Assembly (NCBI GenBank): GCA_945860745.1
Contig: CAMASH010000008.1
Location: 1-64,000, forward strand
Reading direction: 5' to 3'
Length of the DNA stretch: 64,000 nt
Origin: Chthoniobacter flavus
GTDB taxonomy: Bacteria; Verrucomicrobiota; Verrucomicrobiia; Chthoniobacterales; Terrimicrobiaceae
The position numbers and the translations under genes were made by a program. Below the pieces are notes generated by a model. It saw nothing but the letters and a program-made list of their open reading frames with translations. It had not been told where the DNA came from and searched no databases. Shown here piece by piece: positions 25,708-34,072 of the stretch (position 1 is the stretch's first letter; every line of letters starts with the position of its first letter).

Positions 25708-26789
25708 AAAAACTGGCCGACCTCGATTCGCCGGCCGTGGTGATTGACGCCGCCCTGCTCGACAAGAATCTCCAGGCCATGCAGTCCGTCTGCGATGCCG
25801 GCGGCACGGAACTCTGGCCTCACATCAAGACTCACAAGATGGTGCCGGTTCTCCGCCGCCAGTTGGAACTCGGGGCCGTTGGTGCCACCTTTGCAAAACT
25901 CGGTGAGGCCGAAGCCTTGCTGCCTTCCGGGGTCCGGCAGGTCTTCATCGCGCATTCGCTGGTGGATCTGGCCAAGGCCGCGCGGCTAAGGGCTCTGCAT
26001 GGGAAACTCGACCGGCTGATCCTGGCGGTGACCAGCGCGCCCCAAGGCGATGCCCTCGAACGTCTGCTTGATGCGGCGGGGATCCGGGTTTCTGTTTTGC
26101 TGGCGGTGGATACCGGTTTGCACCGTGAGGGCGCGCGCGATCCCGCTCAAGCTGCTATGGTGGCGGAGAAAATCCGGCGCTCGTCCCGCATGGAACTGAT
26201 CGGACTTTACACGCACGAGGGGCACGCCTACGGAGCCTCTTCCCCGGCTAATGCCGCCGAAGCGGCGGACCGGGTGTATGAAGTTCTTGGGCAAGTCCGC
26301 GAGGCTGTCGGCGGCGGACTTTCCCTCTGGCCGGGCTGCAGTGTCACCGCCGCTCTCCTGGCTGGCCGGCCCCACGTGCACGCGGTGCGTCCGGGTGGCT
26401 ATGTTTTCGGAGATCTGGCCCTGGCCGAAACGACGGGCGTGTCAGCGGCGGCGGATGTGGCCCTCACGGTTCTGGCCACGGTGGTCGATCGGCCGGATAA
26501 AAATCTGGCCTTGATTGATGCGGGTTCCAAAGTTTTCAGCGGCGATAAAACTCCTTCCGGCCTTTCCGGCCGCTGCCTCGAGCACCCCGCCCTGGCGGTG
26601 TCGCGGGTCAATGAGGAACACGGCTATGTGACCGGCGAGGGAGTCGAGCATCTCGCAATCGGCCAACGCCTGCGCTTCATCCCCGCGCACGTCTGCCCGG
26701 TGGTCAATTTGACCGACCGCGTGCATGTTCTAGAAGGCGGAATCATTCGCGAAACCTGGCCGGTTGATGCCAGGGGCCGTTCGGATTGA
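25704..26789 (+). CDS. D-threonine aldolase/D-serine dehydratase family PLP enzyme (DSD1-like)
   Basis: The 361-residue enzyme is a fold-type III PLP protein. The N-terminal alanine-racemase-like barrel has WPHIKTHKM with the PLP lysine probably K42, and LLAVDTGLHREG and YTHEGHAYG follow. The C-terminal IPAHVCPVVNL supplies the His and Cys that bind the metal in this family. Members cleave beta-hydroxy D-amino acids or dehydrate D-serine and 3-hydroxyaspartate. The ATG at 25704 overlaps the SDR stop. With the class III aminotransferase it gives the cluster two PLP enzymes. Confidence 0.87.
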   Translation: MKKLADLDSPAVVIDAALLDKNLQAMQSVCDAGGTELWPHIKTHKMVPVLRRQLELGAVGATFAKLGEAEALLPSGVRQVFIAHSLVDLAKAARLRALHGKLDRLILAVTSAPQGDALERLLDAAGIRVSVLLAVDTGLHREGARDPAQAAMVAEKIRRSSRMELIGLYTHEGHAYGASSPANAAEAADRVYEVLGQVREAVGGGLSLWPGCSVTAALLAGRPHVHAVRPGGYVFGDLALAETTGVSAAADVALTVLATVVDRPDKNLALIDAGSKVFSGDKTPSGLSGRCLEHPALAVSRVNEEHGYVTGEGVEHLAIGQRLRFIPAHVCPVVNLTDRVHVLEGGIIRETWPVDARGRSD

Positions 26790-26794
26790 GCGGC

Positions 26795-27700
26795 ATGCGC
26801 GTGATGGAAGTCAGCGTTTTTGTCCGGGACACCTGCCAGTTGGGCGAGGGTCCGTTTTGGTTTGAGGACCGTTTGTGGTGGGTCGATATCGAGGCGGGAA
26901 AACTGCACTCGGTCAATGGTTCCGGCGGAGACCGGGCTTCCCTTTCCATGGGCCGGCGCATCGGCGCGGTGGCTCCGATTGACGCCGAACATTTTCTCGT
27001 CGCCTTGGAAGATGGGATCGGCATTTTTCACCGCGCCTCGGGTGTGATTGATCTGCTGGCTGCGCCGGAGAAAAACCAGGCCGGGAGTCGCTTCAACGAT
27101 GGCAAATGTGATGCCGCCGGCCGTTTTGTGGCCGGAACCCTCAACATGGCCGGCCGGACCGGGGCATCGGCCCTCTATTCGATCGGCTGCGGCGGCGCGG
27201 TGGAAGTTCTCCATGCCCCCGCGACCATTTCCAATGGTCTGGCCTGGAGTGCGGACGGAGCGACTTTATACTACATCGATTCGCCCACGCGGGAGATTGC
27301 CGCCTTTCCCTACGATCAGGAGACCGGCCGCCTGGGCGCCCGCTCGGTGGTTGTGCGGGTGCCGGACGCGATGGGATTGCCGGACGGGATGGATATTGAC
27401 CGGGAGGGAAATCTTTGGGTTGGGCACTGGGGGGGGGACGCTGTGCGTTGCTGGTCCCCGCGCACCGGAGAATGCCTCGCCGAGGTGCCGGTGCCCTGCT
27501 CGCAAGTGACGTCGTGCTGCTTCGGTGGCCCGGAATGGGACCTTTTGTATATCACCACGGCGCGGGTCGGCCTGAATGAGGAGCAACTTCGGCAAGAGCC
27601 TCTGGCCGGAAGTCTTTTCGTATGCCAACCGGGCGTGAGTGGCTTTCCGGTGAAAAAATTCGAGCGGACTCCGTCGGTCTCGGTGGCCAGCGAGCAGTAG
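26795..27700 (+). CDS. SMP-30/gluconolactonase family lactonase
   Basis: The protein of about 301 residues is a six-bladed propeller of the regucalcin type. It has CQLGEGPFW with the metal-binding Glu, RFNDGKCDAAGRF, ISNGLAWSADG with Asn, and GLPDGMDIDREG with Asp. The family hydrolyses sugar lactones in the presence of divalent metal. I chose the ATG at 26795; a TTG at 26786 would overlap the previous stop and is less likely, and another ATG lies at 26804. It is last in the plus operon. Confidence 0.9.
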   Translation: MRVMEVSVFVRDTCQLGEGPFWFEDRLWWVDIEAGKLHSVNGSGGDRASLSMGRRIGAVAPIDAEHFLVALEDGIGIFHRASGVIDLLAAPEKNQAGSRFNDGKCDAAGRFVAGTLNMAGRTGASALYSIGCGGAVEVLHAPATISNGLAWSADGATLYYIDSPTREIAAFPYDQETGRLGARSVVVRVPDAMGLPDGMDIDREGNLWVGHWGGDAVRCWSPRTGECLAEVPVPCSQVTSCCFGGPEWDLLYITTARVGLNEEQLRQEPLAGSLFVCQPGVSGFPVKKFERTPSVSVASEQ

Positions 27701-27737
27701 TTGCTTGTGCCGGCGCTGGCGAAAGGAGTGAGAAGTC

Positions 27738-27900
27738 TCATCGGGCTTTTTTGTCATCGAGGCAGCCGTTCATGTCCGCCTCCCAGTCGATGCGGCGGAG
27801 TTCCCTGGGCGGTAAGCCGGTGAGTTTCTTGACCCTGCGTGAAAGGTGGAAAGGGTTGGCGAATCCGCTCTGGGTCGCGATTGAAGTCGAGCCGAAAACG
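27738..27900 (-). pseudogene. C-terminal fragment of an AraC-family regulator
   Basis: The minus-strand reading contains SGFANPFHLSRRVKKLTG followed by LPPRELRR, the second helix-turn-helix of AraC regulators, and then a short tail to the stop at 27738. The upstream part of the regulator is missing; the frame runs instead into the palindromic element and transposase remains. It is a broken gene cut by insertion. No full N-terminal half is visible nearby. Confidence 0.7.
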
Positions 27901-27916
27901 CGGACAGGAAAGAGTG

Positions 27917-28020
27917 ATACCATCTCTGCCAAATAAATGGACTCAGAACATCGGCAGGATGCCGATGCCACGTGGCATTGGCTTCCAGCCAATGATCCAA
28001 ACAAATCAGAGAGATGGTAT
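27917..28020. repeat. Small palindromic element at the junction of AraC and IS fragments
   Basis: ATACCATCTCT (27917-27927) and its reverse complement AGAGATGGTAT (28010-28020) bracket 104 bp. Inside are two nested hairpins, CATCGGCA/TGCCGATG and CATTGGC/GCCAATG, the second akin to the repeat in the prepilin B leader. Size and structure suggest a MITE-like or REP-like insertion without coding capacity. Confidence 0.6.
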
Positions 28021-28601
28021 GAGTTATTGTTGAACTGATTTTCAAAAGCCAGCGGGGACAGGAACCCGAGAGCGCTGTGGCGACGCACCGGATTGGAGAA
28101 GGTTTCGCTGTCGTCAAAGATCATGGACCGGGCCTCGGCTCTGGTGGCAGGAAGGGTGTTGTTGCAGCATGCGGTTTTGAGGGGGGCCCAAAAGGATTCG
28201 GCGGTGGCGTGATCGTCGCAGTTTGCGTGGCGGCTCAGGCTTTGATCCATGGCGAGGTGAGCCAGGGCTGAGGTGAAGACTTCCTTGGCATACTGGCTGC
28301 CTTGATCACTGGGGGGATGAGTCCGGCCAGACGGCCCGGGGTTTTGGCAACGGCCTGGTCGAGGGCTTCGATTCCCAGAGCGGCTTCCAAGGTGTCGCGG
28401 GCAGCCCATCCGCGAACACTCCGGCTGAAGCGTTTTGGCCTCTGCGCGTCGAGACCCGAAGTTTTGAATGATTGCGTTTTCCTGAGGCTTGATCCTCTCA
28501 GGTTGGTTTTCCCGTGTCCGCATTTTCAGCACCGCCCCATTTATCAGCATTTCCCGCGTCGTGTTCTGGCTCATTTGTGATGACATCTCCCCCGGTGTCA
28601 T
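28021..28601 (-). pseudogene. Frameshifted IS3-type transposase remnant
   Basis: Two frames together give the integrase core of an IS3-family transposase. One (about 28310-28425) reads RSVRGWAARDTLEAALGIEA, and another from about 28310 downward reads SDQGSQYAKEVFTSALAHLA, then ANCDDHATAESFWAPLKTAC and PVRRHSALGFLSP. The frameshift falls beside the conserved SDQGSQYA, and intact copies normally read CYDNA where this has CDDHA. The N-terminal OrfA part is absent or unrecognisable. The element is dead and truncated; clear terminal repeats were not found. Confidence 0.75.
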
Positions 28602-28791
28602 CAGTTGTGAGGCAACGTATCAATACGGCCCCTCCACTCAGGACTCCTCCGGTGTCATTTCATTTGAGTCAATTCGGGGAGGCGGGTCGGGATCGTGGTC
28701 CGGTTCGCGCGGACGCTCGGGTTCCTGGCACCGCGGAGCCTGCCCCCGCGTAGCGGAAAACGTGAGTTTTCCGAACCGGCCGCGTTCGAAC

Positions 28792-29601
28792 TTACGCGGC
28801 CGGTTCCAGTTCGACCGGGTTGGTCAGGGCGCCGATTTTTTCGATCTCGATGGTCACGCTGTCGCCGGGTTTGAGCCAGCGGGGCGGTTTGGCCGCCATG
28901 CCGACGCCATGGGGCGTGCCGGTGAGAATCACCGTGCCCGGCAGCAAGGTGGAACTGCCGCTGAGAAACTCAATCAGCGCGGGCACATCGAAGATCATGT
29001 CGTTGGTGTTCCAGTCCTGCACGGTTTCGCCGTTGAGAATGGTTTTAATGCCGAGGGTATTGGGATCGGGGATTTCATCTGCGGTGACCAACACCGGTCC
29101 GAGCGGGCAGAAGGTGTCGAAAAACTTGCCGCGGCACCACTGGCCTCCGCCCTTTTTGATCTGCCAGTCGCGGGCGCTGACATCGTTGGCGCAGGTATAG
29201 CCCAGCACGTATTTCAAGGCGTCGGCCCGCTTGACATTCTTGGCCGCCTTGCCGATGACGACGGCGAGTTCGCATTCGTAATCGACTTCATCGCTGGGGA
29301 GTGCGGTGGGAATCTGGATGGGGTCGCCGGGATTTTGCAGGGTGTTGAGGCCCTTGACGAAGAGGATCGGGATCTCGGGCGATTTGGCCCCGCTTTCGGC
29401 GGCGTGCTTTTTGTAGTTCAGGCCAATGCAAAGAATGGCGGTCGGCGCGACGGGGGCCAGTAGCTTCTGGACCGCGGCAGATTCCCCGGTCTTGGAAAGT
29501 TTGGAGTAGAGGTCGCCGTCCAACCTTTCGACGGTGCCATCGGCTTTCTGGGAACCGAAATGAATGTTTCCTGCGGGGTCGGTGTAGCGGACGATTTTCA
29601 T
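28792..29601 (-). CDS. Fumarylacetoacetate hydrolase family protein
   Basis: The 269-residue protein is of the FAH/HpcE superfamily. LNYKKHAAE, the metal-binding DYECELAVVIGK, NDVSARDWQ and LTGTPHGVGMA are visible. The family hydrolyses or decarboxylates beta-diketo acids and related compounds, for example oxaloacetate or 2-keto-3-deoxy sugar acid derivatives. The ATG at 29601 is the start consistent with family length; an upstream start would add 31 residues unlike the family. It is divergent from ptsN by 128 bp. Placed close to the catabolic cluster, it may act with it, but the IS remains separate them. Confidence 0.9.
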   Translation of the reverse strand: MKIVRYTDPAGNIHFGSQKADGTVERLDGDLYSKLSKTGESAAVQKLLAPVAPTAILCIGLNYKKHAAESGAKSPEIPILFVKGLNTLQNPGDPIQIPTALPSDEVDYECELAVVIGKAAKNVKRADALKYVLGYTCANDVSARDWQIKKGGGQWCRGKFFDTFCPLGPVLVTADEIPDPNTLGIKTILNGETVQDWNTNDMIFDVPALIEFLSGSSTLLPGTVILTGTPHGVGMAAKPPRWLKPGDSVTIEIEKIGALTNPVELEPAA

Positions 29602-29729
29602 GAATGGAATGGGAACGTTGAGCTTATTTCGCGGGCTTCGGTCAAGGTCAATCAGGAAACAGGAAACTTGCCCCGGACAAATCCCTCTTGTCATCCCGCC
29701 GCCGGTTTGTAGCCTTCCCGTTGAAAATC

Positions 29730-30197
29730 ATGACGTTGGCAAATCTCCTCTCGGTAAATCAGATCGTGCCGCAAATGAAGGCCACGGCTCGCTGGGAGGC
29801 CATCGGGGAACTGGTGGATGTGCTGGTTTCCACCGGAAAAATCCGCGCGGATGAGCGTGAACTCATCTGGGAATCGATCAAACAGCGCGAGCAGACCATG
29901 AGCACGGGCATCGGCTTCGGCATCGCCATACCCCATGCCTCCTCGGAGAAAGTGAGCGAGGTCGTTGCGGCTTTCGGACGTTCCACCACCGGCATCGAGT
30001 TCGATTCCCTCGACGGCCAGCCGGTGTTTTTCGTGGTGCTTTTCGTGGTGCCGAAGGACCAGTTCCAAACCCATCTCCGCACCCTCGCGGCCATCGCCAA
30101 ATTTCTGAACGACAAAACCGTGCGGGATGAACTGGGCAAGGCGGCCGACGCGACCCAGATCCTCCACGTCTTCGAGAACCGCTCTCCCCGCGGCTGA
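29730..30197 (+). CDS. PTS EIIA domain protein (PtsN-like)
   Basis: The 155-residue protein is a fructose/mannitol-type EIIA domain. The phospho-accepting His is H69 in GIAIPHASS, and FVVLFVVPKDQFQTHLRTLA is the typical second half. No sugar permease is adjacent, so a regulatory PtsN-like function is more likely than transport. The ATG at 29730 was chosen because upstream in-frame codons do not belong to the fold. Its stop overlaps the argS start (TGATG), so the two are probably co-translated. Confidence 0.88.
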   Translation: MTLANLLSVNQIVPQMKATARWEAIGELVDVLVSTGKIRADERELIWESIKQREQTMSTGIGFGIAIPHASSEKVSEVVAAFGRSTTGIEFDSLDGQPVFFVVLFVVPKDQFQTHLRTLAAIAKFLNDKTVRDELGKAADATQILHVFENRSPRG

Positions 30198-31906
30198 TGG
30201 CCACGCTGCGCGAGATTCTCGCGGAACGTCTCGCTCACGCCCTCGCGGCGGCGGGATTTTCCGATGCCCCGGCTGAGATCGCGCCGGCCTCCGATGCGCG
30301 TTTCGGCGACTATCAGGCCAATGCCGCCATGATCCTGGCCAAGAAAAACCGGGCCAACCCCCGGCAGATCGCGAGCGAGATCATCCAGCACCTTGATGTC
30401 GCCGGCATTTCCGATCCGCCGGAAATCGCGGGGGCGGGATTTATCAACTTCCGCCTCCGGCCCGGCTTCCTGGCCCGTCAGGCCGGTCACCTCGCCAGCG
30501 ATGACCGGCTGGGCCGCACGCCAGCCGCGCAGCCACAGCGCATTATTCTTGATTTCAGCGCGCCTAATGTGGCCAAGCCCATGCATGTCGGTCATATCCG
30601 CTCGACCATTCTGGGCGACAGCCTGGCCCGCATCGCGCGGTTTCTTGGCCACGAGGTCATCTCGGACAACCACATCGGCGACTGGGGCACGCAGTTCGGC
30701 AAGGTCATTTACGGCTGGAAACATTTTCTTAACCCGGAGGCATTGGAAACCGACGCCATCGGTGAACTCGTGCGCCTCTATCGCGAGGTCAATGCCCTGG
30801 AAGCAACCGACGAGACGGTGAAAAAAACGGCCCGTGAGGAACTGGTCAAACTCCAGCAGGGCGATCCCGAAAATCACGCCATCTGGCTGCGCGCGGTCGA
30901 GCTGTCCTGGCGGGAATTCCAGAAACTTTACGATCTGCTCGACATTCATTTTGACGAGAGGCTAGGGGAGAGTTTTTACAACTCCGCCCTCGGACCCCTC
31001 TGCGAGAAACTGGCCGCCGCCGGACTGGCCGAGGTCAGCGAGGGCGCGCTTTGCCTTTTCTTCCGCGACATCCCCGCCCTGGCGGACAAGCCGGCCATCA
31101 TCCGCAAGAGTGACGGCGGATTCCTCTACGCCACAACCGATCTGGCCACGATCGAACATCGCGTCCAGCGCTGGGATCCCTCCGCGATTTGGTATGTGGT
31201 GGGTGCCCCGCAGGCTTTGCATTTCCAGCAGATCTTCGCTGCCGCCCGCAAAATGGGGGTGACGGCCGACCTCCGGCACATCGTCTTTGGCAGCATCCTT
31301 GGAGAGGACCGCAAAATCATGCGCACCCGGTCGGGCGAAAATGTCGGCCTGGCCGAAGTCCTTCGCGAGGCCATCGAACGGGCCCGCGTCCTCGTCACGG
31401 AAAAAAATCCCGACCTGCCCGCGGAGGAGCGCGAAGAGATCGCCCGCATCATCGGACTCGGCGCGGTGAAGTATGCCGAACTCTCGCAAAATCGTCTGAC
31501 GGATTACGTTTTTTCGTGGGACAAGATGCTGTCCTTCCAAGGCAACACCGCGCCGTATTTGCAAAACGCCTACGTCCGCATCCGCTCGATCTTCCGCAAG
31601 CTTGAGGGCGGGTTTGATGGGAAAGCGCCCGTGCAAATCGAGTCGCCGGCGGAGCGCGCCCTCGCGGTTAAGCTGTTGCAGTTCGCCGAAACGGTTCCGC
31701 TCGTGCTGGAGGATTTCCGCCCGAATCTCCTGGCCAATTACCTTTACGAGCTGGCCGACACGTTCCATGGATTTTACGAAGCCTGTCCGGTGTTGAAATC
31801 CGAGGGAGCCACGCGCGCCTCGCGGCTGGTCCTGTGCGACATCACCGCCCGCACCTTGAGCAAGGGGCTGGGGCTTCTGGGTATCCGCTGCCCGGAGAAG
31901 ATGTGA
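30197..31906 (+). CDS. argS: Arginyl-tRNA synthetase
   Basis: This class I enzyme charges tRNA-Arg. The 569 residues match the family. The HIGH-type motif reads MHVGHIRSTILGD, and the KMSK-equivalent region is EDRKIMRTRSGE. An N-terminal Add-1 domain (about 1-95) for tRNA binding and a C-terminal DALR anticodon domain (about 450-569) are recognisable. It starts within the ptsN stop codon. Confidence 0.97.
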   Translation: MATLREILAERLAHALAAAGFSDAPAEIAPASDARFGDYQANAAMILAKKNRANPRQIASEIIQHLDVAGISDPPEIAGAGFINFRLRPGFLARQAGHLASDDRLGRTPAAQPQRIILDFSAPNVAKPMHVGHIRSTILGDSLARIARFLGHEVISDNHIGDWGTQFGKVIYGWKHFLNPEALETDAIGELVRLYREVNALEATDETVKKTAREELVKLQQGDPENHAIWLRAVELSWREFQKLYDLLDIHFDERLGESFYNSALGPLCEKLAAAGLAEVSEGALCLFFRDIPALADKPAIIRKSDGGFLYATTDLATIEHRVQRWDPSAIWYVVGAPQALHFQQIFAAARKMGVTADLRHIVFGSILGEDRKIMRTRSGENVGLAEVLREAIERARVLVTEKNPDLPAEEREEIARIIGLGAVKYAELSQNRLTDYVFSWDKMLSFQGNTAPYLQNAYVRIRSIFRKLEGGFDGKAPVQIESPAERALAVKLLQFAETVPLVLEDFRPNLLANYLYELADTFHGFYEACPVLKSEGATRASRLVLCDITARTLSKGLGLLGIRCPEKM

Positions 31907-31979
31907 AGTGCCGCGGGGGCGGCGTCGAAATGGGGCGCGGTATTCTAGAGTCGTCTAAAAAATGACGTAGCCGACAAGG

Positions 31980-32031
31980 GGAGGGTTCGACCTCCGGGCG
32001 AACCGCGGCCCGCCCGGAGGTCGGGCCCTCC
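31980..32031. repeat. Inverted repeat downstream of argS
   Basis: The arms at 31980-32000 and 32011-32031 are reverse complements with two mismatches (GACCTCCGGGCG versus CGCCCGGAGGTC) around a 10-nt loop. It lies between the convergent argS and SnoaL-like genes and may form a terminator hairpin, although no U-tract follows. Confidence 0.75.
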
Positions 32032-32041
32032 TGGGTGTTCT

Positions 32042-32455
32042 TTACGCGGCTATAGTATTTGTAAAACTGCCTGAGCTTTCCTGGGGTGGCTGACCCCAGA
32101 AAAGAACGCATTTTGAAATTTTCGCCGCCGGGACATTCACGGTATAAACGGCCAGGCATTCGACACTGGTGCCGTCGGGAAGACCGCTGACGACCTCGCG
32201 GTCAACGACGATGTTGCCGAGGACGAGTCGCCCGATAAAGCGGCAGCGGACCGGCGTCAAAAAACGTTGCTGGTACCGGGGCCGAATCCCGGTGACGCCC
32301 CGGGCCACAAGTTTTCCTGTCCAACCATCAAAAATCTGAGCGTCCTCTGTAAAAACTGTCATGAACCGGTCAAGGTCGCGAAGATTGTAGAGTTCGACCT
32401 GGCGCTGCACGACCCGGATGGCCTCTTCTTCGAGAGTTGGTGTTGATGGGTTCAT
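32042..32455 (-). CDS. SnoaL-like/NTF2-fold protein
   Basis: The 137-residue protein looks like the NTF2 fold: an N-terminal helix (VVQRQVELYNLRDLDRFM), a TEDAQIFDG turn, then strands around RFIGRLVLGNIVVDREVV. This group includes steroid isomerase-like and polyketide cyclase-like proteins and many of unknown function. The usual catalytic Asp-Arg or Tyr-Asp pairs cannot be assigned here. The gene lies alone between argS and the PFK gene. Confidence 0.65.
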   Translation of the reverse strand: MNPSTPTLEEEAIRVVQRQVELYNLRDLDRFMTVFTEDAQIFDGWTGKLVARGVTGIRPRYQQRFLTPVRCRFIGRLVLGNIVVDREVVSGLPDGTSVECLAVYTVNVPAAKISKCVLFWGQPPQESSGSFTNTIAA

Positions 32456-32644
32456 GAAAAGATGGTCGGGCGAAGGATGAGGTATTCCGAGGGATCCAGC
32501 CCGTCAACGCAAGGACGGAAAGGGAAGGGGTGATCGGGTTGCATTTTTGTCCTTTTGAGCGGCTGAAAAAGATTCCGCTGGGCGTTCGGATGGCTAGAGT
32601 CCGGTCGGGACGAAGGATCACGGCCGGGACGGGGGAAACTGACT

Positions 32645-33970
32645 ATGAAACAACTGACTGCGGAAGATTTGGCCATCCGGTCACTGGGCGAGCGGAATAT
32701 CGATTCGCCGCTGGATCCCTACTTCAAGGAGTGCGGCTATGTGCACGACTTTTACAGCGACGACGCGCGGGTGTTGGTCGATCACAACCTCGAGAGCATC
32801 CGCACGACGTTTCAGAACGGAGGGGAACCGCTTTGCTTCGAAGCGTCCGGACCCCGCCGGAAGATATTTTTCGATCCCGCCGAAACCATCTGCGCGGTGG
32901 TGACCTGCGGCGGGCTTTGTCCGGGGCTCAATGATGTCATCCGCGCCATCGTGATGCAGGCCTACCACCGCTATGGCGTGCCGCGCACGCTGGGCATTCC
33001 GTACGGTTTTGAGGGACTCATTCCCGAATACGGACACAAACTCATCAATCTCACCCCCCGGTTTGTCAGCAACATCCACCAATTCGGCGGCACAGATATC
33101 GGGACATCGCGCGGACCGCAGGATCCCGTGCAAATGGTGGACCGATTGATCGAGCTGAAGGTGAATGTCCTCTTCGTTATCGGCGGCGACGGCACGCAAC
33201 GGGGTGGTCATGCCATTGACGAAGAAGCCCGCCGCCGGGGCTACCAACTCGCCGTGGTGGGCGTGCCCAAGACCATCGACAACGACATGATCTACATGGA
33301 CAAAAGCTTCGGCTACGATACGGCCTGCGCCGCGGCGGTCGAGGCCATCACGGCCGCTCACACTGAGGCGCGCAGCGCCCGCAACGGGATCGGGATGGTG
33401 AAGCTGATGGGCCGCCATTCCGGTTTCATTGCCTGTTCCGCCGCCATCGCCAGCGGCGAAGCCAATTGTGTGCTCATTCCCGAAGTGCCTTTTGTGCTGG
33501 AGGGCGACAATGGATTTCTCGAGGCCATGCGGCAGCGCGTGGTCCGGCGCGGACACGCGGTGATCATTGTTGCGGAGGGAGCCGGCCAGGATTTGATGGC
33601 AAGCTCTGCCGGTGAGGACGCCTCCGGCAACAAGAAGCTGGGCGACATCGGGGTCTTTCTCAAAGGCCGGCTCGAGGCGTATTTCCGTCAGCGCAAAACG
33701 GAACTCGCGCTGAAGTACATTGACCCCAGTTACCTGATCCGCAGCGTTCCGGCTTCCACCCAGGACCGCATTTATTGCATGCGCCTGGGCCAGGCGGCCG
33801 TTCACGCGGCCATGGCGGGAAAAACCGGGGTGGTCGTGGCCCGCTGGCATAGCAGTTACGTGCACCTGCCGGTGGGGATGGTGACATCGTCCCGCCGCAC
33901 AGTGGATTCCGGGGGCGACCTCTGGCTGTCTGTGCTGGAAACCACCGGTCAGCCACCGCGGTTTCGGTAG
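32645..33970 (+). CDS. 6-phosphofructokinase (TP0108-like, ATP-type signature)
   Basis: The enzyme phosphorylates fructose-6-phosphate in glycolysis. The 441 residues include TCGGLCPGLNDVIRAI near 92-107, IGGDGTQRGG near 180, PKTIDND near 207, MGRHSGF near 250, and a long C-terminal extension. Gly in GGDGT predicts ATP use, whereas Lys in PKTIDND is usual in the PPi-dependent clade and in plant-like and TP0108-like ATP enzymes. I therefore call it ATP-type with moderate certainty. A GGGGGAAA-like Shine-Dalgarno sequence precedes the ATG. Confidence 0.9.
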   Translation: MKQLTAEDLAIRSLGERNIDSPLDPYFKECGYVHDFYSDDARVLVDHNLESIRTTFQNGGEPLCFEASGPRRKIFFDPAETICAVVTCGGLCPGLNDVIRAIVMQAYHRYGVPRTLGIPYGFEGLIPEYGHKLINLTPRFVSNIHQFGGTDIGTSRGPQDPVQMVDRLIELKVNVLFVIGGDGTQRGGHAIDEEARRRGYQLAVVGVPKTIDNDMIYMDKSFGYDTACAAAVEAITAAHTEARSARNGIGMVKLMGRHSGFIACSAAIASGEANCVLIPEVPFVLEGDNGFLEAMRQRVVRRGHAVIIVAEGAGQDLMASSAGEDASGNKKLGDIGVFLKGRLEAYFRQRKTELALKYIDPSYLIRSVPASTQDRIYCMRLGQAAVHAAMAGKTGVVVARWHSSYVHLPVGMVTSSRRTVDSGGDLWLSVLETTGQPPRFR

Positions 33971-34069
33971 GGTGGGCGTCCCGCCTGCCGGATTTCGCGT
34001 CCCGCTGAGTCCTTGTCTGATGCGCCAGGCGGGGACGCCCGGCACGGCGGGCGGGACGCCCACCCTACC
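33966..34069. repeat. Large inverted repeat between PFK and NagZ genes
   Basis: GGTAGGGTGGGCGTCCCGCC at the left is matched by the complementary GCGGGACGCCCACCCTACC at the right, with another partial pair inside. The left arm includes the PFK stop codon and the right arm ends 3 nt before the NagZ stop. It is a bidirectional hairpin between convergent genes, probably a terminator or REP-type element. Confidence 0.8.
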
Positions 34070-34072
34070 GGA

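Noticed and set aside
28302-28580. Plus-strand open frame in the IS remnant
   Set aside because: It is the complement of the transposase remains and has no domain.
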